Origin: Halomonas sp. YLGW01
Lineage (GTDB): Bacteria; Pseudomonadota; Gammaproteobacteria; Pseudomonadales; Halomonadaceae
Length of the DNA: 64,000 bases
Direction of reading: 5' to 3'
Assembly (NCBI RefSeq): GCF_014840935.1
Contig: NZ_CP062005.1
Coordinates: forward strand, 2,604,001-2,668,000
Below, piece after piece: positions 19,238-28,775 of this stretch (positions within the stretch are counted from its first letter, which is position 1; each line of letters begins with the position of its first letter). The notes under the pieces were generated by a model that did no database searches, was not told where the DNA came from, and was given only the letters and a program-made list of their open reading frames with translations. Position numbers and translations under genes: made by a program.

Positions 19238-19304
19238 CTGGCTGCCCTGCCTTGCCCGGTTGCGGCGCCCCTGATCGATAACGCCTCATGTTAGAGGAAC
19301 CACC

Positions 19305-20273
19305 ATGCCTAACCTGCTCGAACAACTGAAACAACACAGCACCGTGGTCGCCGATACCGGCGATCTCGACGCCATCCGCCGCTTCGCTCCCCGGGATGCC
19401 ACCACCAACCCCTCGCTGATTCTCAAGGCGGTGCGGTCCGGCCAGTATGATGCGCTGCTTGAAGAGATCCTGAACGCCGCCCGGGACCATAACGGGACCC
19501 TGGACGAGGCGGTGGATGAGGCCTGCGACCGGCTGGTCGTGGCGATGGGCGGTCTGATTCTCGACCATGTGCCCGGCCGCGTCTCCACCGAGGTCAATGC
19601 CCGGCTGTCGTTCGATACCGAGGGCAGCATCACCAAGGCACGCCGCCTGGTGGCACTGTATGAAGAGGCCGGTATCGGACGTGAACGCATCCTGATCAAG
19701 CTGGCCTCGACCTGGGAGGGAATCCGTGCCGCCGAGGTACTCGAGCGCGAGGGCATCCAATGCAACCTGACGCTGATCTTCAACTTTGCCCAGGCCCGCG
19801 CCTGCGCCGAAGCCGGCGCCTTCCTGATCTCGCCGTTCGTCGGCCGGATTCTGGACTGGCACCGCAAGGCGGATCCCGATACCCGCTATGCGCCGGAGGA
19901 AGAACCCGGCGTGCAGTCGGTACGGGCCATCTATCATTACTTCCGCCGGCTTGAGTATCCGACCGTGGTGATGGGGGCGAGCTTCCGCAACAGCGGCGAG
20001 ATCCTGGCGCTGGCCGGCTGCGATCGCCTGACCATAAGCCCGGCCCTGCTGGAGGAGCTGACCAGCAGCGAGGGCAGGGTCGCGCCGGTGCTGAACGACT
20101 CGCGGGAACGCGACACCCGCCCGGCTCCACTGACCGAAGCGGCATTCCGCTGGCAGCTGAACGAGGATGCGATGGCGACCGAGAAGCTGGCCGAGGGCAT
20201 CCGTGGCTTCGAAGCCGATCAGTTGAAGCTCGAATCACTGCTGCACGACCGCCTCGCCGCGGACAAGGCATAA
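19305..20273 (+). CDS. tal: Transaldolase
   Basis: A pentose-phosphate pathway enzyme that transfers a dihydroxyacetone unit between sedoheptulose-7-phosphate and glyceraldehyde-3-phosphate. The 322-aa protein has the TTNPSLI signature and the Schiff-base lysine in [11 protein letters not shown] at residue 132, the position known for E. coli TalB. Length is normal for the TalB class. Being last in the sugar ABC operon (67 bp after the kinase), it points to a sugar whose breakdown enters the pentose-phosphate pathway. Confidence 0.96.
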   Translation: MPNLLEQLKQHSTVVADTGDLDAIRRFAPRDATTNPSLILKAVRSGQYDALLEEILNAARDHNGTLDEAVDEACDRLVVAMGGLILDHVPGRVSTEVNARLSFDTEGSITKARRLVALYEEAGIGRERILIKLASTWEGIRAAEVLEREGIQCNLTLIFNFAQARACAEAGAFLISPFVGRILDWHRKADPDTRYAPEEEPGVQSVRAIYHYFRRLEYPTVVMGASFRNSGEILALAGCDRLTISPALLEELTSSEGRVAPVLNDSRERDTRPAPLTEAAFRWQLNEDAMATEKLAEGIRGFEADQLKLESLLHDRLAADKA

Positions 20274-20323
20274 AGGCACCCGAGACGCGTACATCATCGC
20301 GTCGCCGCTAATCTGAGGGCCTG

Positions 20324-20356
20324 GCCCGCATCGCCTCCAGATCAGGCGATGCGGGC
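20324..20356. terminator. Hairpin between convergent tal and the YdeP-type gene
   Basis: A perfect 13-bp inverted repeat (20324-20336 with 20344-20356), seven-base loop, overlapping the last codons of the leftward gene. It lacks a T run on either strand, so intrinsic termination is uncertain. Confidence 0.4.
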
Positions 20357-22810
20357 GCTACGCTCGAGCCGGATCGCCACCGCCTTGGAGGTCGGGGTAT
20401 CGGTACCCTGGCCGACACTCTCCAGCGGCACCAGGGGGTTGGTCTCCGGATAGTAGGCCGCGCAGCAGCCTTCGGGAATGTCGTATGCCACCAGCCGAAA
20501 GGCCGGGGCACGACGGGGCGCGCCATCGTGATCGAGCCCGATCAGGTCGACCCAGTCGCCGGCGGTCAACCCCAGTCGCTCCATATCCGCCGAGTTGGCG
20601 AACAACACCCGGCGCTGGCCTTTCACGCCGCGATAGCGATCGTTATAGCCATAAACGGTGGTGTTGTACTGATCGTGACTGCGCAGGGTCTGCAGGGTCA
20701 GCCAGCCGGCATCGCGCTTGGCGTGCATGCGCTGATGCAACAGCACCTCGGGCAGCGGTGCGGCGCTGAACTCGGCGCGCCCGCTTACCGTGGGAAAGCG
20801 CCGCTCGCGGACGGGATTGGCCAGATGGAAGCCCCGCGGCCGGTCGAGGCGCGTATTGAAGTCATCGAAGCCTGGAATCACCGCGGCGATCTCATCACGA
20901 ATCCTGTCGTAGTCGCTGGCAAGGGCGTCCCAGTCGACCAGGGCGGGATCGATGCCTCGGCGCGGCAACACCCGCGCAAGGGTCGCCTCGGCGATACCGG
21001 CGATGATGGCGGGCTCGGAGCGCAGCCGGGGCGAGGCCGGTTCGGTGCGCCCGGCGCTTGCGTGCACCATCGACATCGAGTCCTCGACGCTGATCTTCTG
21101 AATCGCCCCCGCCGGCCCCTGGCGGTCGCGCTCGCTGCGCCCGAGGCAAGGCAGAATCAGCGCATCGCCGCCCACCACCAGATGACTGCGGTTGAGCTTG
21201 GTGCTGATCTGCACGCTGAGCCGGGTGCGACGCAGCGCCGCCTCGGTGCGCGGCGTGTCCGGGGTGGCGCGGGCGAAGTTGCCGCCAAGCCCCAGGAACA
21301 CCTCCGCCTGGCCCGCCTCCAGGGCATGGATGGCGCCCACGGTATTGAGCCCGGGCTCGCGGGGCATGGCCACGCCGTAGCGCGCTTCCAGGGCATCGAT
21401 CAGCCAGGTGGGCGCCGACTCGTCGATGCCCATGGTGCGATCGCCCTGCACGTTGGAGTGGCCGCGCACCGGGCAGGCGCCGGCCCCCGGCCGACCGACG
21501 TGGCCGCCCAGCAGCAGCAGATTGATGATCTCGCGCACCGTGGCCACCGAGTGCTCATGCTGGGTGATGCCCATCGCCCAGGTGATGATCAGCCGTTTGG
21601 TGCTGGCATAGATCTCGGCAACATGCTCAAGCTCGGCGCGCACAAGCCCGGACTGGTCTTCGAGATCCGGCCAGGGCGTCGCCTCGACCAGGGCTCGCCA
21701 CTCGGAGAGTCCCTGGGTGTGCTGGTCGATAAACTCGGTCGCTGGGGTGAAGCGCCCCTGTGCCTCCAGGGCAAACAGCGCCTTGGCGATGCCCCGCAGC
21801 GCCGCCATGTCGCCGCCCATGCGCGGCTGCAGATAATCCGAGCTGATCGTCTGGCTGGCGCCACGCAGCATCTCGAACTTGTCCTGAGGGTCGGCGAAGC
21901 GCTCGAGCCCCCGCTCGCGCAGGGGGTTGAAGGTGACCACCCGCGCACCGCGCTTCACCGCCCGGCGCAGATCGCCGAGCATCCGCGGGTGGTTGGTGCC
22001 GGGGTTCTGACCGAGCACGAAGATGGTATCCGTCTCTTCGAAGTCCTCGAGCAGCACCGTGCCCTTGCCGGTCCCCAGGCTCGCCTTCATGCCTACACCG
22101 CTCGCCTCGTGGCACATGTTCGAGCAATCCGGGAAGTTGTTGGTCCCGAAGAGCCGCACAAACAGCTGATAAAGATAGGCAGCCTCGTTGCTGGCCCGGC
22201 CGGAGGTGTAGAACAGCGCCCGGTCGGGGTCATCGAGGGCCGCCAGGTGATCGGCGATCAACGCGAAGGCCTCGTCCCAACGGATCGGCACATAGCGGTC
22301 GCTGTCCGCGTCATAGCGCATCGGCTCGGTCAGCCGGCCCTGATCCTCGAGCCGGAAGTCGTCCCAGCTGGCAAGCTCGCTCAGGGTGTGACGGGCGAAG
22401 AAATCACGGCCGACCCGCTTGGCGGTGGTCTCCCAGGCGACCGCCTTGACGCCATTCTCGCAGAACTCGAAGGACGAACCCTCCAGCGGATCGCCCCAGG
22501 CACAGCCCGGGCAATCGAAGCCCGCCGGCTGGTTGGTCGACAGCAGCGCCCGCACACCGGTCAGCGGCGCCCGGTTGTGCTGCAAGTGTTCGCCCACGCT
22601 CTTCAGGGCGCCCCAGCCCCCGGCCGGGCCACCATAGGCCTTCACCCGCGGGTCGCGGGTCAACTCTGGGTCGGCTTGGGGAATACCTGCAGTGTCGTGC
22701 GTCTCGGCAGTCATGGAAGTCTCGGCAGTCGGGGCAGAATCAAGGGTGTCGGAGATCGAAGCAGACGTGTTCATCGGCCTGTTTCTGGGCCTGTGTCCAG
22801 GTATCGTCAT
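20342..22810 (-). CDS. FdhF/YdeP family molybdopterin oxidoreductase
   Basis: A molybdenum bis-MGD oxidoreductase of the YdeP family (formate-dehydrogenase-like; physiological substrate unclear), 822 aa. Cysteines for an N-terminal iron-sulfur cluster are visible (FDCPGCAWGD, then FEFCENG), along with the molybdopterin blocks YTSGRASNEAAYLYQ and FVLGQNPGTNHPRMLGD, and the C-terminal dinucleotide-binding region. NMCHEASG marks the metal site, a cysteine rather than selenocysteine. A low-complexity N-terminal extension of about 50 residues may be partly untranslated, since a second ATG lies 12 codons in. Its start overlaps the fdhD stop (ATGA). Confidence 0.9.
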   Translation of the reverse strand: MTIPGHRPRNRPMNTSASISDTLDSAPTAETSMTAETHDTAGIPQADPELTRDPRVKAYGGPAGGWGALKSVGEHLQHNRAPLTGVRALLSTNQPAGFDCPGCAWGDPLEGSSFEFCENGVKAVAWETTAKRVGRDFFARHTLSELASWDDFRLEDQGRLTEPMRYDADSDRYVPIRWDEAFALIADHLAALDDPDRALFYTSGRASNEAAYLYQLFVRLFGTNNFPDCSNMCHEASGVGMKASLGTGKGTVLLEDFEETDTIFVLGQNPGTNHPRMLGDLRRAVKRGARVVTFNPLRERGLERFADPQDKFEMLRGASQTISSDYLQPRMGGDMAALRGIAKALFALEAQGRFTPATEFIDQHTQGLSEWRALVEATPWPDLEDQSGLVRAELEHVAEIYASTKRLIITWAMGITQHEHSVATVREIINLLLLGGHVGRPGAGACPVRGHSNVQGDRTMGIDESAPTWLIDALEARYGVAMPREPGLNTVGAIHALEAGQAEVFLGLGGNFARATPDTPRTEAALRRTRLSVQISTKLNRSHLVVGGDALILPCLGRSERDRQGPAGAIQKISVEDSMSMVHASAGRTEPASPRLRSEPAIIAGIAEATLARVLPRRGIDPALVDWDALASDYDRIRDEIAAVIPGFDDFNTRLDRPRGFHLANPVRERRFPTVSGRAEFSAAPLPEVLLHQRMHAKRDAGWLTLQTLRSHDQYNTTVYGYNDRYRGVKGQRRVLFANSADMERLGLTAGDWVDLIGLDHDGAPRRAPAFRLVAYDIPEGCCAAYYPETNPLVPLESVGQGTDTPTSKAVAIRLERSARIA

Positions 22811-23700
22811 GACCGGGGCTCCTCGTCGGGAGCATGACCGCTGATCAGCTCCAGGCGCCGACCGCGGTGACAGCAGATAAGATTGAGACCGCAGGCCCTC
22901 GCCACCTCCACGGCCATGGCCGAGGGGAGCGACAGGGTGGCCAGCGTCGTAATGCCGGCGCGCACCGTCTTCTGCACCAGCTCCAGGCTGCAGCGGCTGG
23001 ACAGCAGCACGGCGTCAGGCATGCGCCCGCGGCGAAGCCCCTCGCCGATCACCCGATCCAGGGCGTTGTGGCGACCGATATCCCAGCCGTCCATCACAAC
23101 GCTGCCGCTGGCCTCCAGTCCCAGCGCCCCATGCTGGCCGCGCCGGGCGCGGGCCTCGAGTTCTGCAAGCCCCCGACGAAGCGCCTCGCTTGGCAGCGGT
23201 GGCCGGGCCTCGAGCCGCTTGAGTCCGGCCATCAGCTGGGCCTCATCGACCATGCCGCAGGCCCCGCAGCTCGAGACCGACGCCGCCGGGCGCCTGCCCG
23301 CCTCGGCGCGGGCCGCCACCGACGGCGCGACCTCGAGGGCGACCGACAGGCCGTGTCGCAGCCGGGCCAGTTGCACGGCGTGCACCTGATCGATGCTGTC
23401 TATCCAGCCGGCGGTAAAGGCATGGCCCAGCGCCAGCGGCTCGAGGGATTCGGGGGTGGCAAGCAGCGAGACCATGGCGGTGTCGTTGAGCAGCAGGGTG
23501 ATGGGCCGCTCCTGAGGGCCCTGCCAGTCTCGCAGGGGAGCCTCGCGACGGTCGTCATAGCCCGCGGAGGCGGAAGGGATATTACGCGGCGTCAGCGAGA
23601 GCGCGGGGGAGGACATGCGGCAGGATCCGGGTGGCGTAGAAGACACGACGCTACCCGAAGGCGATGGCCTGGCGCCAATCGAGACGGCTGATGCCGTCAT
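22807..23700 (-). CDS. fdhD: Formate dehydrogenase accessory sulfurtransferase FdhD
   Basis: FdhD passes sulfur from IscS to the molybdenum cofactor of formate-dehydrogenase-type enzymes. The 297-aa protein shows the paired cysteines in SSCGACGM (about residues 143-149) and the motifs AFTAGWI, DIGRHNALDRVIG and SSRCSLELVQK. Its overlap with the YdeP-type gene strongly suggests it matures that enzyme. The start is uncertain: the first ATG (23700) and one 28 codons later (23616) both lack a strong ribosome site, and the N-terminal 30 residues are low complexity. Confidence 0.92.
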   Translation of the reverse strand: MTASAVSIGARPSPSGSVVSSTPPGSCRMSSPALSLTPRNIPSASAGYDDRREAPLRDWQGPQERPITLLLNDTAMVSLLATPESLEPLALGHAFTAGWIDSIDQVHAVQLARLRHGLSVALEVAPSVAARAEAGRRPAASVSSCGACGMVDEAQLMAGLKRLEARPPLPSEALRRGLAELEARARRGQHGALGLEASGSVVMDGWDIGRHNALDRVIGEGLRRGRMPDAVLLSSRCSLELVQKTVRAGITTLATLSLPSAMAVEVARACGLNLICCHRGRRLELISGHAPDEEPRS

Positions 23701-23832
23701 AGAGGCTGTCTATCTAAAAGGCGGCTTGGCGACAGGAGCGCCTGGCGGCAAGCGGCCTTTCTAGACGCGAGCGAGGGACAGCCGATCGGGGCGCTGACTC
23801 CCCCGTGGCCAGTGCTGACTCGGATGAGTGGC

Positions 23833-24693
23833 TCATCCCGCCGGCCAGACCGCCAGCACCGCGTCGAGCAGCCGGCTGGTGGGCCGCTGCCGACTCCACA
23901 GTAGCCCCACACGATCTCCAGGGCCCGGCAAACGGCGCGCCACCAACCCGGGCGCCAGCCGCCTCGCCGCGGCCTCTGGCATCACCCCGACGCCGTGGCC
24001 GGCGACCAGCAGTTCCCCCAGGGCATGGAGGGAATTGGCCTCGAACACCGGCTCGATGGCAAGCCCCCGCTCGGCCAGCCGGGACTCGAGCAGCTGGCGG
24101 TTGTGCATCTCGGGCGTCAGCAGGCATAGCGGATAGGCCGACAGATGCGACCAGTCCAGGGGCTCTGGCAAGCTGAAGTGCGCAGGCGCGGCCACCAGGG
24201 CGGGCGCCTCCTCGATCAGTGGCCGGCAGACGAATCCCGCCATGGCGGGGGTGTCCAGATAGCCCACCACCAGATCCAGGGCGCCGTTGGCGAGCCCCTG
24301 CGCCAGATCCGGCGTGGCCAGCTCGCGCAGCCGAATCGAGAGCCTGGGATGCGACTGGCGAAGCGCGCCCAGGCGGCCGATCACCTCCCCAAGCGCGGTG
24401 GGAATGACACCTAGAGTGAGACATCCCGCCAGCGGTGCCTCGGTGGAGAGCTCGCCGCGCAGGGCGGCATATTCATCGAGAATACGCCGGCCATGCTCAA
24501 GCACCCGCTCGCCTTCAGGAGTGAAGCCTTCGAAGCGGCGGCTGCGCCGGATCAGGCGGGTGCCGAGTTCCTCCTCGAGCTGGCGCAGCCGCGCCGAGAG
24601 GGTCGGCTGGGTCACATGGCAGGCCGCGGCGGCGCGCCCGAAATGGCGCTCGCGGGCAAGCGCCGCGAGAAAGGCGAGCTGACGATGGTCCAC
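23833..24693 (-). CDS. LysR family transcriptional regulator
   Basis: A 286-aa LysR-type regulator. The N-terminal helix-turn-helix (LAALARERHFGRAAAACHVTQPTLSARLRQLEEELG) is followed by an effector domain beginning LTLGVIPTALGEV. The frame is open further upstream, but the GTG at 24693, with GGAG 8 bases ahead, places the HTH at the usual position and avoids an arginine/proline-rich extension. It lies 132 bp upstream of fdhD and the YdeP-type gene on the same strand, so it is a likely regulator of that pair. The effector is unknown. Confidence 0.88.
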   Translation of the reverse strand: MDHRQLAFLAALARERHFGRAAAACHVTQPTLSARLRQLEEELGTRLIRRSRRFEGFTPEGERVLEHGRRILDEYAALRGELSTEAPLAGCLTLGVIPTALGEVIGRLGALRQSHPRLSIRLRELATPDLAQGLANGALDLVVGYLDTPAMAGFVCRPLIEEAPALVAAPAHFSLPEPLDWSHLSAYPLCLLTPEMHNRQLLESRLAERGLAIEPVFEANSLHALGELLVAGHGVGVMPEAAARRLAPGLVARRLPGPGDRVGLLWSRQRPTSRLLDAVLAVWPAG

Positions 24694-24841
24694 GCGTGTC
24701 TCCGCGACTCGATGAGGTCGATAGGGTGCCCTGGCGGGGCGGCTCACGTCATTGGGCGCCACCGGCGCCGAGGGCGTGAACAGCACGCCCCCACCGGTAC
24801 CGCCTGATACACTCGGGCCATGACCGCCAAGGAGGCTTATC

Positions 24842-26689
24842 TTGTCACCACCGCCCTCCCCCACGCCAGCCCGCTTCTCGAGCTTTATCGGCGTGTTTCG
24901 CTACAGCCGCCGTGCCCTGGCGCTGGTGTGGGATACCTCCCGTGGCCTGACCCTGGGGCTTGCGCTCTGCACCCTGGTGGCCGGCGTGCTGCCGGCGATG
25001 GCGGCCTATGTCGGCCAGCTGATCGTCGATGCGGTGGTGGCCGCCATGGATCACTACCAGGCCGCAGCCACGCCCTCACTGCTCGAGGAAGCTCGGCCGG
25101 TGCTCAAGTACGTGGCGCTCGAAGGGCTGATCATTGCCCTGATCGACCTGGCCCGGCGCGGGCTCTCGGCTCAGCAGTCGCTATTGCGGGCGCTGCTCGG
25201 CCAGAAGGTCAACGTGATGATCCTCGAGAAGGCCGGCACCCTGTCGCTTGCCCAGTTCGAGGACTCGGAGTTCTACGACAAGCTGACCAGGGCCCGCCGC
25301 GAGGCCTCGACCCGGCCGCTTTCCCTGGTCAACAAGACCTTCGGGCTCTTGCAGAACGGCATCTCGCTTGCCAGCTTCGCGGTGCTGCTGGTGCAGTTCT
25401 CGCCCTGGGCGATCGCCATCTTGGTGGTTGGCGCCCTGCCGGTGTTCCTCTCCGAGGCCAAGTTCTCCGGCGATGCCTTCCGGCTCTTTCGCTGGCGCTC
25501 TCCGCAGACCCGCATGCAGATGTACCTGGAGACCGTGCTGGCCCGGGAGGACAGCATCAAGGAGGTCAAGCTGTTCGGGCTCGAGCCCTTGTTCCTCAAG
25601 CGCTACCGGGACATCTTCGACGGCCTCTACGCCGAGGATCGGCGCCTAACCCTGCGCCGCGACGGCTGGGGCTTCGTGCTCGGCCTGCTGGGCACCCTGA
25701 CCTTCTACGGCGCCTATGCCTGGGTGGTGCTCGACACCGTGGTCGGGCGGCTGACGCTTGGCCAGATGACCATGTACCTGATGGTCTTCAAGCAGGGCCA
25801 GGCGGCCCTTTCGGCTAGCCTCACCGCGGTCAGCGGCATGTACGAGGACAACCTCTACCTCTCGAATCTCTATGAATACCTCGAACAGCCGGTCGACGCA
25901 GAAGGCGGCAGCCTGACTCGGGGCGCGGCCCCCGGCGACGGCATCCGCTTCGAGGGAGTCGGGTTCACCTACCCGGGCGCCGAGACGCCGGTACTTGCCG
26001 ATATCAGCCTGCACCTGCGCCCGGGCCAGAGCCTGGCGCTAGTCGGTGAAAATGGCTCCGGCAAGACCACCCTGATCAAGCTGCTGACGCGTCTCTACCC
26101 GCCGAGTGAAGGCCGCATCCTGCTCGACGGTAGCCCGCTCAAGGACTGGGACGTGCAGGCACTGCGCCGGCGCATCGGGGTGATCTTCCAGGATTTCGTG
26201 CGCTATCAGCTACAGGTGGGCGAGAACCTCGGCGTCGGCAACGTCGACGCCTTCTCCGATGAGGCCCGCTGGCGCTATGCCGCCGAGCACGGGCTCGCGG
26301 ATGACTTCATCGCCCAGATGCCGGCCGGCTACGAAACCCAGCTGGGACGCTGGTTCAAGGGCGGCCAGGAGCTCTCGGGGGGGCAGTGGCAGAAGGTGGC
26401 GCTGTCGCGGGCCTACATGCGCGAGGACGCCGACATCCTGGTGCTCGACGAGCCGACGGCGGCCATGGACGCCGCCGCCGAGGCCCGGATCTATGCCCGC
26501 TTTCGCGAGCACCGCCGGGACAAGATGACCCTCCTGATCTCGCACCGCTTCTCGACCGTGCGGGCCGCCGACCAGATCCTGGTCATCGACCAGGGACGGA
26601 TCATCGAGCGCGGCGATCACGAACACCTGCTGGCCGAGAACGGCCGCTACGCCCAGCTCTTCCGGCTGCAGGCCGAGGGCTATCGCTAG
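24842..26689 (+). CDS. ABC transporter, fused permease and ATP-binding domains
   Basis: A 615-aa half-size ABC exporter with a six-helix membrane domain in the first 330 residues. The ATPase domain follows: Walker A GENGSGKTT, an extended signature ELSGGQWQKVALSRAY, Walker B DILVLDEPTAAMD and the H-loop LLISHRF. The substrate is unknown; the subgroup with LSGGQWQK is often annotated as a lipid A or peptide exporter. It starts at TTG with a near-perfect AAGGAGG 6 bases upstream. It is divergent to the LysR gene and appears monocistronic. Confidence 0.88.
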   Translation: MSPPPSPTPARFSSFIGVFRYSRRALALVWDTSRGLTLGLALCTLVAGVLPAMAAYVGQLIVDAVVAAMDHYQAAATPSLLEEARPVLKYVALEGLIIALIDLARRGLSAQQSLLRALLGQKVNVMILEKAGTLSLAQFEDSEFYDKLTRARREASTRPLSLVNKTFGLLQNGISLASFAVLLVQFSPWAIAILVVGALPVFLSEAKFSGDAFRLFRWRSPQTRMQMYLETVLAREDSIKEVKLFGLEPLFLKRYRDIFDGLYAEDRRLTLRRDGWGFVLGLLGTLTFYGAYAWVVLDTVVGRLTLGQMTMYLMVFKQGQAALSASLTAVSGMYEDNLYLSNLYEYLEQPVDAEGGSLTRGAAPGDGIRFEGVGFTYPGAETPVLADISLHLRPGQSLALVGENGSGKTTLIKLLTRLYPPSEGRILLDGSPLKDWDVQALRRRIGVIFQDFVRYQLQVGENLGVGNVDAFSDEARWRYAAEHGLADDFIAQMPAGYETQLGRWFKGGQELSGGQWQKVALSRAYMREDADILVLDEPTAAMDAAAEARIYARFREHRRDKMTLLISHRFSTVRAADQILVIDQGRIIERGDHEHLLAENGRYAQLFRLQAEGYR

Positions 26690-26716
26690 GCGGGCGCCCG
26701 GATAGCCCAGGGGGGA

Positions 26717-28222
26717 CTAGGAGCTGGCCTCCTCGACCGCCGGCGTGGGCACCCTCACCGGCTTGGCCAGCAGCTGGCTGGCGACATAGTAGATCACCGC
26801 CCCCAGCGCCGAGCCGGTGAACCAGCCGAAGTCGTAGAACCAGCTCATGGTGCCGGTCGAAAGCGAGATCACGGTCAGCCCCACCGGGATCAAGAAGGCG
26901 ATGAAGCCGGCCGGGTTGTAGGCCGGATAGGCGCCCCCATCCCGATACAGGCTTACCACATCCAGCGACTGGCGCTTCACCAGGAAGTAGTCCACCGCCA
27001 TGATCCCGGCGATCGGCCCCAAGAGGCTCGAATACCCCAGCAGCCAGTTGGAGTAGAGGCTCTCCAGGGTCACGTCGGAGACGATCAGCCCGGCCTTCTG
27101 CAAGAGGTCATAGCCCATCAGCAGCACCCCGACCAGACCGGTCATCAGCACGCCACGCGTCTGGTTGATCAGCTTCGGCGCGATGTTCTGGAAGTCGTTG
27201 GTGGGCGAGACGATGTTGGCGGCGGTGTTGGTAGAGAGGGTCGCGACGATGATCAGCACCATGGCGATCCCCACCCACACCGGGCTGTCGATGCGCCCGA
27301 TCAGGCTGACCGGATCGGAGACCGTCTCGCCGACCAGCGAGGCGGAGGCCGCGGTCATCACCACCCCAAGCGCCGCGAAGAAGAACATGGTCAGCGGCAG
27401 GCCGATCACTTGGCCGATGATCTGATCCTTCTGGCTCTTGGCGAAGCGGCTGAAGTCGGGAATGTTCAGCGACAGCGTCGCCCAGAAGCCGACCATGGCG
27501 GTCAGGCCGGCGAAGAAGTAGCCATACACCGAGGCTCCTTCCGGACGCGACGGCGGCTGGCTCATCAGCTCGCTCACCGACACATGGGGCATCGCCCACA
27601 CCATCAGCCCCACGCCCACCGCCAGCAGCAGCGGCGCGGCCAGGGTCTCGAGCCACTTGATCGACTCGGCGCCGCGGATCACCACGTAGAGGTTCATGGC
27701 ACCGAAAACGAAGAAGCCGATCACCTCGCCCACCCCGTCCAGCGCCTTCCAGGCCGGGAAGATCGCCGACAGCAGCAGGTGGATGGCCAGGCCGCCGAAC
27801 ATGGTCTGAATGCCGAACCAGCCGCAGCCCACCAGTGCCCGGATCAGGCAGGGCACGTTGGAACCGCGGATGCCGAACGACGAGCGCAACACCACCGGGA
27901 AGGGAATGCCGAACTTGGTGCCCGGAAAGGCATTCAGGGTCAGCGGTACCAGCACCACCACGTTGGCCAGCAGGATGGTCAGCAGCGCCTCGCCCACGGA
28001 CAGGCCGAAGTAGGCGGTCAGCACGCCCCCGAGGGTGTAGGTCGGCACGCAGATCGCCATGCCTACCCAGAGCGCCGCCACGTTCCAGCGGCTCCAGGTT
28101 CGTTCCTTAAGCCGCGTGGGGGCGATGTCCTCGTTGAAGCGAGAGCTATCCCGCACGTCGCTGCCGACCTCGAGCTCGATGAGCTCGCCGCGGCGAATGG
28201 TATGTGAAGTGGTTGCCGTCAT
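26717..28222 (-). CDS. NCS1 family nucleobase:cation symporter
   Basis: A 501-aa inner-membrane symporter of the nucleobase:cation symporter-1 family with about twelve helices. Family blocks include RTWSRWNVAALWVGMAICVPTY, FGIRGSNVPCLIRALVGCGWFGIQT and SLNIPDFSRFAKS. The ATG at 28222 with TGAGGAGA ahead is preferred to the frame start at 28315. It is divergent to the pyrimidine catabolism operon across a gap with three TGAC-N6-GTCA boxes, so uracil, thymine or dihydropyrimidine uptake is the likely role. Confidence 0.92.
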   Translation of the reverse strand: MTATTSHTIRRGELIELEVGSDVRDSSRFNEDIAPTRLKERTWSRWNVAALWVGMAICVPTYTLGGVLTAYFGLSVGEALLTILLANVVVLVPLTLNAFPGTKFGIPFPVVLRSSFGIRGSNVPCLIRALVGCGWFGIQTMFGGLAIHLLLSAIFPAWKALDGVGEVIGFFVFGAMNLYVVIRGAESIKWLETLAAPLLLAVGVGLMVWAMPHVSVSELMSQPPSRPEGASVYGYFFAGLTAMVGFWATLSLNIPDFSRFAKSQKDQIIGQVIGLPLTMFFFAALGVVMTAASASLVGETVSDPVSLIGRIDSPVWVGIAMVLIIVATLSTNTAANIVSPTNDFQNIAPKLINQTRGVLMTGLVGVLLMGYDLLQKAGLIVSDVTLESLYSNWLLGYSSLLGPIAGIMAVDYFLVKRQSLDVVSLYRDGGAYPAYNPAGFIAFLIPVGLTVISLSTGTMSWFYDFGWFTGSALGAVIYYVASQLLAKPVRVPTPAVEEASS

Positions 28223-28393
28223 TGTTGTTGTCTCCTCAGTGGCTCGCCAAACGCCCAGACGTGCCGGGCCGTCATGCTGCATCGCAAGAAACATGCCCGA
28301 ATCGCGATCGAACACGGCCTGCGTGGCCGGTGGAAGGCCGGATAGCCCGGCCTTTCGCCGCCAACTTATTGATTTATTTCCTCACCCAAAACC

Positions 28394-28407
28394 TGTCTCT
28401 ACCGTCA
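28394..28407. promoter_or_regulatory. RutR-like box A (degenerate)
   Basis: TGTCTCTACCGTCA: the right half matches the two better boxes downstream, including the following ATTTTTTAAG flank; the left half differs by one base. It is the box nearest the NCS1 transporter gene. Confidence 0.4.
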
Positions 28408-28461
28408 ATTTTTTAAGGGCACCTGCCCTGATGCCCTTCGCATCAAGCCAAGGCGGCATCC

Positions 28462-28475
28462 TGACACCATAGTCA
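28462..28475. promoter_or_regulatory. RutR-like box B
   Basis: TGACACCATAGTCA, a 14-bp TGAC-N6-GTCA dyad followed by ATTTCTAAG. The known E. coli RutR operator core is a dyad of the same length and arms (TGACCA, two bases, TGGTCA). Confidence 0.5.
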
Positions 28476-28718
28476 ATTTCTAAGATGGTGCATAAAACAC
28501 CCCATCAGGCGCCTTGCACGGCCTAGAAGAGAAACACAAGCCAATGTTTTTAAAGATTAAAGCGCCCAGGACTGCAGAAGAGTCATAAGAGTGCACTCAA
28601 CACACCAAAACGGAGAAAGCATTTTATTTCAATAAGTTAAGACATTTCATAAGCAAAAAGTCAGGTGATAAAAAATGCTTGCAAGGTCTGCCTGCGAGGG
28701 TCTAGCTTTTCCATAACC

Positions 28719-28732
28719 TGACTCGATAGTCA
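28719..28732. promoter_or_regulatory. RutR-like box C
   Basis: TGACTCGATAGTCA, extended to a 6-bp dyad CTGACT-CGAT-AGTCAG and followed by TTTTTAA, 43 bp before the ureidopropionase start. The 28223-28775 gap is AT-rich, carries these three boxes, and holds no gene I can see. Confidence 0.55.
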
Positions 28733-28775
28733 GTTTTTAAAAACCACAACAACAAGACCAGATGAGGATCATGCG

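Noticed and set aside
20528-22837. Open frame of 769 codons antisense to the YdeP-type gene
   Set aside because: It mirrors a clear oxidoreductase gene; in high-GC coding DNA one antisense frame often stays open. It has no recognisable domains.
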